Positions 8,300-15,212 of a stretch of DNA of 64,000 nucleotides are shown piece after piece. The stretch is from positions 186,001-250,000 of the forward strand of contig NZ_CP023691.1 of NCBI RefSeq assembly GCF_008704855.1, in the 5' to 3' direction. Source of the stretch: Streptomyces platensis (GTDB taxonomy: Bacteria; Actinomycetota; Actinomycetes; Streptomycetales; Streptomycetaceae). Under the pieces are notes generated by a model. That model ran no database searches. It was not told where the DNA came from and was given only the letters and a program-made list of their open reading frames with translations. Positions within the stretch are counted from its first letter, which is position 1, and each line of letters starts with the position of its first letter. The position numbers and the translations under genes were made by a program.

Positions 8300-9565
8300 T
8301 CACTTCCTGGTGATTTCGATGTCGACGCGCCGGTCGCACTGAAACTTGTCCTCGGCGGTCATCCGGCCGCCCGCGGCGTGGTCCGGCTTCGTGCAGCCCG
8401 TGGGCAGGCCGCGTCCGTGGGCGGTCACCCGCTCGACCCCGAGTCCGGTCAGCACCCCCTTCACCGCGTCCGCGCGCGCCTGCGACAGCCGGTGGTTGTT
8501 GTCCGGCCGGCCGCGCGGGTCGACATAGCCGGAGACGACGACGCTGCTGCCGGGGGTGGTACGGGCGCTGACCGCGACATCGTTGAGCAGCGGCAGGGCC
8601 TGCGGACGGACGGTGGACGAGTTGGTGTCGAAGAGCGCCGCGCCCGGGAGTTCGTAGGTCTGCGGGCGGTCCTGCGCGTATTCGACGGCCGGGTCCTGGG
8701 GTGTCTTCTTCCCCGGTTTGCGCCCCTCGGCCGTGCCGATGGCGGTCGGGGCGAGGGTGCAGGAGGTGCCGTGCGCGGCCTTGCGGCCGGCGCCGCACAG
8801 CGCGCGCCACAGGTTGCTCAGCCAGGTCCGCTGGGCCGGCGTGGGTGCGGGCTGTCCGGTGGCCGGCTGGCCCAGCCCGGCGAGTGTGAGTCGCACTCCG
8901 GTCAGGGACGGTGTCTCGTCCCGGGCGGCGCAGACCCGGGTGATGGCCTTGATCTCGCTCCGGTCCCGGAAGGCGGCCCCGCGCAGATCGGCGCAGCCCG
9001 TGGTGGACAGCCCGTCGGTCAGGACGAGCAGGCTGCGGCTGCCGGATGCGCCCTCCAGTGAGGACGCTCCGGCCCCGAGGGCCGCGAGGACGTTGCTGCC
9101 GCCGCTGCGGGGAACGGCGCGCTCGGCCTTGCCGACCAGGCCGGTCAGGCAGCTGACCGCCTGCTGTTTCCGCGTCTTCCGGTTGATCTCGTTGTTGTTG
9201 TCCCTGACCCAGTCGGCCGAGCGGTCCTTGGCGATCCAGCTGATCTGCGCCGAGTCGCCGCTGAAGCTGCCGACCGAGACGGTGTCCTTGCGGTCGACCA
9301 CCGACCTGAGCAGAGCGGCGATGCTGTGCGCGTAGTCGCGCCCGGCGTCCGAACCGCGTACGGAGGAGGAGTTGTCGACGAGGACGACCGTACGGCCGGT
9401 GGTGTCGGCGGGCTGCTTCATCCAGGCGCAGGGGTCCAGGCGGGGCTCCTCGGCGCAGGCGCCCAGGAGGCCGGCCATCAGTGCCGCTCCCAGGGCGCCG
9501 GCGAGCGTGGAGGTGCCCCGGCGGCGCCCGGGTATCCGGACCGCGACGCTGTCAGTGGTGTTCAC
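8300..9565 (-). CDS. VWA-OmpA lipoprotein, TIR operon
   Basis: A 421-residue exported lipoprotein. The N-terminus has basic RRR, a hydrophobic stretch and lipobox LLGAC (Cys ~37). A von Willebrand A domain follows (~58-260), with the metal-site motif DNSSS (D64-x-S66-x-S68) and a second Asp in VLTDGLSTTG. The C-terminal ~120 residues are an OmpA-type peptidoglycan-binding domain: FDTNSSTVRPQA, VVVSGYVDPRG, the NHRLSQARADAV helix and CDRRVDIEI. Such a protein would be anchored outside the membrane and hold the wall, with the VWA domain binding a partner. It starts at GTG 9565, overlapping the preceding stop by GTGA. Confidence 0.88.
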   Translation of the reverse strand: MNTTDSVAVRIPGRRRGTSTLAGALGAALMAGLLGACAEEPRLDPCAWMKQPADTTGRTVVLVDNSSSVRGSDAGRDYAHSIAALLRSVVDRKDTVSVGSFSGDSAQISWIAKDRSADWVRDNNNEINRKTRKQQAVSCLTGLVGKAERAVPRSGGSNVLAALGAGASSLEGASGSRSLLVLTDGLSTTGCADLRGAAFRDRSEIKAITRVCAARDETPSLTGVRLTLAGLGQPATGQPAPTPAQRTWLSNLWRALCGAGRKAAHGTSCTLAPTAIGTAEGRKPGKKTPQDPAVEYAQDRPQTYELPGAALFDTNSSTVRPQALPLLNDVAVSARTTPGSSVVVSGYVDPRGRPDNNHRLSQARADAVKGVLTGLGVERVTAHGRGLPTGCTKPDHAAGGRMTAEDKFQCDRRVDIEITRK

Positions 9566-10464
9566 GGCGCCAGCTCCCCGACGTCGCCCACGGTGTCCAC
9601 CCAGGAGAAGGGGCTGAGCCCCATCTGGCGGCAGAATTCGCTCAAGGCCTTGTCGTAGGCGTTGGCGTACTCGAACAGGCCCACCTGCTCGTGGTGCTTG
9701 GTCGCCGCCGTGAGGACCTCGGCGAGCGCCTCGGCGCCGTTGCGGCGGGTGTTCTTGAGCGCCTGCATGACCTTGAAGAAGTCCTCGTCGGCGAGGGCCG
9801 CGGCGAAGGGCACCAGGAGCCGCCGTTCGGCCGCGCCGAGGGTGCCGAGGAGCTCCAGTTCGCTCATCACCCGGAGCCAGCGCTCGGTCAGCTCCTGCAC
9901 CTGGTCCGCCTTGAGCTTGCCGAGGCGGTGCTCCTTGTCCATCCGTACTTCGGCGAGGTGGAAGGGCAGCACGTGTTCGCGCAGCGCCGGGTCCATCCGC
10001 ATGCGGACCGAGGGGCGGCAGCGGATGAGGCCCTTCTCGTCGTGGTAGCACCAGCCGCCGCGCAGTTCCTTGTTGACGGCCTTCTCCGCGGCCACCGGAT
10101 CACTGGGATCGCAGGCGCGGGCGACAGCCCAGGCGCGTCGCAGCAGCTTGCCGCGGGCCGCCTCCTCGTGCAGCGCCGCGCGCTCCCGCAGGACGTCCAG
10201 CGTCATCTCCTGGCTGCTCCAGCGGAAGTGCGGGACGAGTTCGAAGGCGAACACATCGCCGTCGGCCGCCACCGACAGCGTCTCCTCGACCGGCGGCAGC
10301 TCCACGGCCACCTCGCCCTGGGCCGCCTGCCCGAGCGCCGGGCTGTCCGGGCTCTCCGGGTCGTCGGCGGCCTCCGGGGCGCCGGCCGGCCCGGTCTCGT
10401 CCTTACGCGTCACCCGGCGCCACCAGTTGCGCAGCCTGGTGCGGAGTCCTTTGCGCTCTGTCAT
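9562..10464 (-). CDS. Unknown protein with possible SPFH/band-7-like core, TIR operon
   Basis: A 300-residue protein. The first ~20 residues are strongly basic with tryptophans (LRTRLRNWWRRVTRKD), suited to binding a membrane surface. An acidic linker comes next, then a folded region from ~50. The order of a beta-rich part (DGDVFAFELVPHFRW), a long helix with alanines, and CRPSVRMRMDPALREHVLP is reminiscent of SPFH/band-7 proteins, but this is only a guess. The C-terminal third is helical. The ATG at 10464 has a GAGGAGA site. It sits between the NTPase (gap 29 bases) and the lipoprotein (overlap), so it is part of the same unit. Confidence 0.7.
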   Translation of the reverse strand: MTERKGLRTRLRNWWRRVTRKDETGPAGAPEAADDPESPDSPALGQAAQGEVAVELPPVEETLSVAADGDVFAFELVPHFRWSSQEMTLDVLRERAALHEEAARGKLLRRAWAVARACDPSDPVAAEKAVNKELRGGWCYHDEKGLIRCRPSVRMRMDPALREHVLPFHLAEVRMDKEHRLGKLKADQVQELTERWLRVMSELELLGTLGAAERRLLVPFAAALADEDFFKVMQALKNTRRNGAEALAEVLTAATKHHEQVGLFEYANAYDKALSEFCRQMGLSPFSWVDTVGDVGELAP

Positions 10465-10493
10465 GGTCTGTCTCCTCTTCGTACGGGATGTCG

Positions 10494-12797
10494 TCAGGAC
10501 GCGGGGCCGGGAATGGGCCCCTCTTCGGGGGGCTGGTCCCGGAGCTGGCGAATGGTGCGCGAGTCCGGGTGCCGGCCGGCCCACATGCCGAGGTAGAACC
10601 CGGCACGGAGGGAGAGCGGCCGGGCCCAGATCCGCGGGACGAGGACCTCCAGGAAGGCGGCCAGCTCTTTGTCGGCGTCCCCGGCCAGCAGCCAGCGCCG
10701 CAGCAGGTCCCAGGCGCGCGTCGAGCTGTCCTGCCCCATCAGTGCGTGGCGCCACAGGCGGACCAGGGCCTCGGCACGGTCCGGGTCGGTCATCGCGGTA
10801 TCGGCCAGGACGGGCCGGTCGCGCCGGTCCGGGCCGACGCCGTAGCGGCTGAGGATCAGCAGGGTGCGGATCGCGTGCTTGGCCAGATGGTCGTTGTCCG
10901 AGGCGATCCAGCGGTCCAGGGCGTCCGCGGTCGGGCCCGGGGCGCGGGCGAGATAGAGCCAGGACATCGAGAAGGCCACCGAGCTGCTGAACGCCAGCTC
11001 CGGCCGGGTGCCCAGTTCACGCAGCGCCCAGAGGGTGTCCGGGACGTCCTGGGCGCCGACCAGGGTTCCGTACGCCCGTGCCGCGCTGTCCTGGTACTCC
11101 CACCGGGGGCTGCTCAGCCAGCTGCGGATCTGGGCCCGCACCCGGCCCACCACCCGGGGGTCGTGGGCGGCCATCTCCAGGGCGAGCGCGGCGGACTGCC
11201 GGTAGGCCGTGGACTTCCGGGCCCAGTGCCGGATCAAGTCCCGGTAGACGCTGTCGAAGTCGTGGCTGAGCAGGATCCCGGCGATATGCGCGGCCCGTAC
11301 CCGGATCCGCTCCAGCGGCCCGGCGACCAGCGCCGTCAGCCACTCGCGCAACGGGTCGCGCAGACTGTCGTAGTCGTGCCAGACGACCTCGATGACGGCG
11401 TGCATCAGATCTTCGTTCACCAGCCGGGCGCACCGGGGGTTGTCGTCGGTGCGGCCGCCGGACAACGCGTCCCCGGGGGCGCGCATCTCCTGCGGGATCA
11501 GCTGGTCCAGTTCCCGCTCGAAGACATGGTTGGTGGGGGCCGGTTCACGGGTCTCGTAGCGCGGCAGCACGGTCGCGCTGAGGACTGCGCCGGCCTCGAA
11601 GACGTCGGAGAGCGGCAGGCCGTGGAAGAACGCGTAGGCGATCCGGAACGCCTGGCGGTGCGGGTCGAGCACCGGGCCGTGCAAGGTCTCGGCGGGGACC
11701 CGGAGCAGTTGTTTGGCGAGCCGGCGCAGCCGGTCGCGCCACTGGCCGATGACGTCGCCGAGGCTGGTGTCCGCCGAGTGGATGTGCTGTGCCAGTAGCT
11801 CGGCGAACTCCACGACACTGCGTACGGACGGGGCCCCGTCGAGGGTGCGCTGCACCTCCTGGGACTCCAGCATTCGTTCGGTGAACGCCGTGCTGTGCTC
11901 GGTGGTGCAGTCCTGCTCGGGGCACGCTCCGGGGTGTCCCGCGAGCAGCCGGCGCAGATGTACGGCGAGGACCTGGCCGAGGGCCGGGCGCCGGTGCTCG
12001 AAGGCGTGCGGCCGCAGCAGGTCGGGGTCCACCCGGCCCAGCTCACCGAGGATGACGAGGAAGGCGCGGTGTTTGCGGGCGAGATGGCCGAGGGTCTCCA
12101 GTGTCGACAGCTTCAGCGGCTGGTCCTCCAGGTCCACCACGAAGCCACCGGGCGTGAGCAGGTCATCGGCGCGTTGGCACAGCGCCTGGAGGATCCCCGG
12201 GGCCTCGCTGTGCAGGATCTTGATCCGGTCGTCGGGGCAGCAGCCGGCGAGCAGGGTCAGTGCCGTGGACTGCCGGCCGCTGCCCGGCTGCCCGGCGAGC
12301 ACCACCACGTGCTGTGCGGCGAGCCGGGCGGCCATCTGGGTCTGCTGCTCGACGTCCTGGTGGGAGTCCAGCTGTTGGGCGACGGTCAGCGAGGTGACGC
12401 CCAGCACCTGGATCTCGACGCCGTTGTCGCCGCCGATGGTCAGCTGCTCGGCGTAGAAGGCGGAGCCGCTGCCGTTGGCGACCGCGCTGCGCTTGAGCTT
12501 GTTCAGGGCGTTCTGCTGGCGGGCCTGCTGGTAGCGGGTGAAGTCGCCGCCGTCGCCGGCTTCCCGGCGGGCAGCGGCCCGGACGGTGTCCTGGGCCGAC
12601 GGCCGGCTGTCGCCGTGCCGGGGTGCTGCGAGGTCGTTCGGGGCGCTCGCACCGGTGGCCTCGGTACCGTCCGACGCTGCGGCCGGGCTCGGCTCCACCG
12701 CTTCGGGCGGTGCCGGCTCCTCCGCGGCGGCAGCAGGCTCCTCATCCGGCACCTCCGCCGCCGCGTCCTCCGGCCCGGCGTGTTCGGTCTCGCTCAC
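10494..12797 (-). CDS. P-loop NTPase with helical-repeat C-terminus, TIR operon
   Basis: A 767-residue protein starting at GTG 12797 (GTGA overlap with the TIR gene). Residues 1-70 are an acidic, disordered Ala-Glu-Pro segment. Residues 104-113 carry SAVANGSGSA, which closely matches a motif at the end of the TIR protein. The NTPase core follows, with Walker A GQPGSGRQS (169-177), a Walker-B-like strand FVVDLED and the hydrophobic FLVILGELGRV. From ~440 the protein is built of Ala/Leu-rich helical hairpins like HEAT repeats. This architecture is that of STAND/AAA-type signalling NTPases that recruit an effector after sensing something through their repeats. Cytosolic, probable sensor or hub of the system. 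Confidence 0.82.
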   Translation of the reverse strand: MSETEHAGPEDAAAEVPDEEPAAAAEEPAPPEAVEPSPAAASDGTEATGASAPNDLAAPRHGDSRPSAQDTVRAAARREAGDGGDFTRYQQARQQNALNKLKRSAVANGSGSAFYAEQLTIGGDNGVEIQVLGVTSLTVAQQLDSHQDVEQQTQMAARLAAQHVVVLAGQPGSGRQSTALTLLAGCCPDDRIKILHSEAPGILQALCQRADDLLTPGGFVVDLEDQPLKLSTLETLGHLARKHRAFLVILGELGRVDPDLLRPHAFEHRRPALGQVLAVHLRRLLAGHPGACPEQDCTTEHSTAFTERMLESQEVQRTLDGAPSVRSVVEFAELLAQHIHSADTSLGDVIGQWRDRLRRLAKQLLRVPAETLHGPVLDPHRQAFRIAYAFFHGLPLSDVFEAGAVLSATVLPRYETREPAPTNHVFERELDQLIPQEMRAPGDALSGGRTDDNPRCARLVNEDLMHAVIEVVWHDYDSLRDPLREWLTALVAGPLERIRVRAAHIAGILLSHDFDSVYRDLIRHWARKSTAYRQSAALALEMAAHDPRVVGRVRAQIRSWLSSPRWEYQDSAARAYGTLVGAQDVPDTLWALRELGTRPELAFSSSVAFSMSWLYLARAPGPTADALDRWIASDNDHLAKHAIRTLLILSRYGVGPDRRDRPVLADTAMTDPDRAEALVRLWRHALMGQDSSTRAWDLLRRWLLAGDADKELAAFLEVLVPRIWARPLSLRAGFYLGMWAGRHPDSRTIRQLRDQPPEEGPIPGPAS

Positions 12798-13417
12798 TGT
12801 CGGTCTCCGCTCTGCGCGTCGCGGTTCTGGTTCACGGTGGCGTTGCCGGACCCGTTGGTCACGGCGCAGTCGTGATAGGTGGAGTGCGCGCCGGGCTGCG
12901 GGGCGCCGGGCGCGGGCGGCGCCGGACGCGGGTCCGGCAGCGGCTCCGTCCTGCGGACCGGGACGTGGCTGCGCAGGGCTTCCGTGATGACGGGGAGGTC
13001 GAGATGCGCGTACGGCACCCGGAGCTGCATGAACTGTCGTTCCGTCAGTTCGGCGATGTCAGCGGGCAGTTGCTCCTTCTTCGGGAGCTCGGCCGAGTCG
13101 ATCAGCACGGGGATGACGGTCTTGCGCCAGCTGAGGGCGCGCTGGATCTCGTCGTGGACGTAGTCGCCCGGTACGTCGATCCGGCGCCGGCCGTCGATGT
13201 CGCACAGCGAGAGCCAGTTCGGGCCGATCAGCACGAGGAGGACCGCACAGCTTTCGAGGTGGCGCCACAGCTCGGGCGGAAAGTGCGCTCCCGGCTGCGT
13301 GGTGCGGCGGTCGCGAAAGACGTTCTCCGGCCCGAATACCTCCTTCAATTGCTCGTCGAGCAGGACAGCCGCAGTGGCGCCGTCGCCGGTCCGGTAGTTG
13401 ATGAATACTCCGGCCAT
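12794..13417 (-). CDS. TIR-domain protein, first gene of the six-gene operon
   Basis: A 207-residue protein. Residues 1-~150 form a TIR domain: the first strand FINYRTGDG, the box around ENVFRDRRTTQPG, the LLVLIGPNW strand and helix DYVHDEIQRAL, whose Glu90 occupies the position of the catalytic glutamate of NAD-cleaving TIR enzymes. A Pro-rich linker (~155-178) leads to a C-terminal tail with CAVTNGSGNATVNQNRD, echoed in the adjacent NTPase. The start is ATG 13417, which has GAGGAAAGG upstream; a further in-frame ATG at 13438 has no such site. Likely a NADase effector, or maker of a NAD-derived signal, controlled by the NTPase (inference). Confidence 0.88.
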   Translation of the reverse strand: MAGVFINYRTGDGATAAVLLDEQLKEVFGPENVFRDRRTTQPGAHFPPELWRHLESCAVLLVLIGPNWLSLCDIDGRRRIDVPGDYVHDEIQRALSWRKTVIPVLIDSAELPKKEQLPADIAELTERQFMQLRVPYAHLDLPVITEALRSHVPVRRTEPLPDPRPAPPAPGAPQPGAHSTYHDCAVTNGSGNATVNQNRDAQSGDRQ

Positions 13418-13649
13418 GATTGTTCTGCCTTTCCTCATGCGGACAGCGGTGGATTGCGGCAGCCGGGTGCTGTGTCGGTTACTCGGGCTGTCGCGGGCAC
13501 AGGGGGATGAAGCCGAGATTCACAGGGGTTTCAGGCGTGGTCAACGCGTTGCCCTCGGCCTTTTGGCCGGGCAACGGAACACCATGGATGCAGCGTGAGT
13601 GCGGTTCTTCGGGCGGCCTTCTCCGCGGTGCGGGCCGGTGGGTGAGAAG

Positions 13650-14963
13650 TCAGACCGGAGTTCCCGGACCGGTCCGGTGGGTGTGCAGTCCGATCGCGAG
13701 GTGCGGAAGGGTCCGGCGGACGGTGGGATTCTTTGGCCAACGATTCAGTGCGCGGCTCAGCCGCAGAAGATCGGCACGGATGGTCGCCGAGTCGATGAGG
13801 GCAACATGAGAGGCGACCAATTCCGCGATCGCACAGGCCTGCTCGATTTCCCCGACGTTCGCCAGTGCAAGCGCCAGCCGGGCGCCATATCGGGCTCTGG
13901 CACGGCGGGATTCCGGCGGAATGGCCTCCAGACCGTCGCCGAGCAAAGTAACGGCTTCCGCCGGGGAACCGAGATCGTGCATACACCAGCCGGCGACGAA
14001 GGCGGTCAGATCCGGCAGATGGATACTGCCGAGGACCGGGTCCGTACCGTCCGGCGCCACCGCACCGGCCGTCAGCTCCGCGCCGCGGTCGAGCGCCCGC
14101 CGGCAGGCGTCACGGTCCCCCACCAGCGCGTGCCCCTGCGCCTCGCGCTGCGCCGCGAGTCCGCGGATGCGTACGCTGCGGGCCTGCTGTGCCGCCCGCC
14201 GCGCCAGCTGGACGGTGGCCACCGAATCGCCGGTGTACAGGGCCAGTTCCGCGCGCCGGATCAGGGCGTAGGCGGCCAGTTCGTCGTCACCGCCGTCCGC
14301 GGCCAGCTGGACCGCCTGTTCGGTCCACCACAGCGAGGCCGCGTCGCTGCCTGCCTCCTGCGCCATCCAGCCGGTGTACTCGGCGAAGCGGGAGGCGAGC
14401 CGGAGCACCAGATCGCGGTGCGCGGGCTGCGCCTGGTGCGCCATGCCCCGCAGCGCACTGGTGGCCGCGATACAGAGCTGGGCGACCACCGACGGCCCGA
14501 AGAGCTGTCCCAGCCGGCGGAACTCGTCGAAGACATTGCGGAAGTACGGCAATGCCGAATTCGTCTCCCCGCTTTCAAGGAGAGGCGGTGCGAGAGACCA
14601 ACTCACAATGGTGGTGGGCATGACCCCGCCGCCGGACGACGCGGGGTCGAATGCCACGAAGTCGCTCGCCCCGCCGGCCTGCATCCGTAATGTCCAGGGA
14701 GTACCGACATCCGCCTCGGTCGGCGGCGCGGCAGGCGAACTGTGCTCGGGTGCGGAAATCAGGGTGCTGAGTTGTCCGTCGGCATGGAGAGCGCTGTCGC
14801 ATAACTGTGCAAGATCATGACTGGGCGCCTTCACGCCACGCTCGATCTTGCTCAAGTGCCCTTTGGAAAAACAGATCAGGCTCGCCAGTTCTCCCAGCGA
14901 CAGCCCCGCTTCAATCCTTCGCCGGCGTAACTCCGCCCCGAACCGCACAGGAATCCGCTGCAC
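13650..14963 (-). CDS. XRE-type helix-turn-helix regulator with TPR-like repeats
   Basis: A 437-residue protein. Residues ~5-65 are a Cro/C1-type DNA-binding domain (FGAELRRRRIEAGLSLGELA, then FSKGHLSKIERGVKAPS). The remainder consists of Ala/Leu-rich helical pairs that read as TPR-like repeats. Start GTG 14963 is preceded by GAGGGGGGCGAG; an in-frame GTG at 15011 is less likely. It lies upstream of the TIR gene on the same strand with a 232-base gap that must hold the TIR operon promoter, so it is the obvious candidate regulator of that operon. Regulators of this build are often paired with a neighbouring small protein, but none is seen here. Confidence 0.85.
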   Translation of the reverse strand: MQRIPVRFGAELRRRRIEAGLSLGELASLICFSKGHLSKIERGVKAPSHDLAQLCDSALHADGQLSTLISAPEHSSPAAPPTEADVGTPWTLRMQAGGASDFVAFDPASSGGGVMPTTIVSWSLAPPLLESGETNSALPYFRNVFDEFRRLGQLFGPSVVAQLCIAATSALRGMAHQAQPAHRDLVLRLASRFAEYTGWMAQEAGSDAASLWWTEQAVQLAADGGDDELAAYALIRRAELALYTGDSVATVQLARRAAQQARSVRIRGLAAQREAQGHALVGDRDACRRALDRGAELTAGAVAPDGTDPVLGSIHLPDLTAFVAGWCMHDLGSPAEAVTLLGDGLEAIPPESRRARARYGARLALALANVGEIEQACAIAELVASHVALIDSATIRADLLRLSRALNRWPKNPTVRRTLPHLAIGLHTHRTGPGTPV

Positions 14964-15212
14964 CCCGCTCGCCCCCCTCGTCGTTCGCGACCGGTGAAGG
15001 GAGTGTGCCACGCCTCACACCAACTCTCACATCCCCTTCACGAATTGCTTGCTATCGGTTTCATCACGCTCCGCTTCTGGCGAGGTAAATCGCCTTCCCC
15101 GCAGGAAGGACCCCTTGTGCAACGGTCACTTCAAGGCTGCCGCCGGTTCCGCAACGCCGAATCTCCGCCCGGCGAGCGGCCCTCCGCGCCCCGGATCGGT
15201 CGACGGTCCGGC

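Noticed and set aside
6713..9061. A 782-codon open frame on the plus strand across the TIR operon
   Set aside because: It is the antisense of two real minus-strand genes. Its composition is Arg/Gly/Pro-rich and it contains none of the motifs of known proteins, whereas the minus-strand frames have membrane helices, a lipobox, VWA and OmpA motifs.
14500..15090. XRE regulator start at GTG 15011
   Set aside because: In frame but without a ribosome site; GTG 14963 has GAGGGGGGCGAG immediately upstream and begins just before the HTH.
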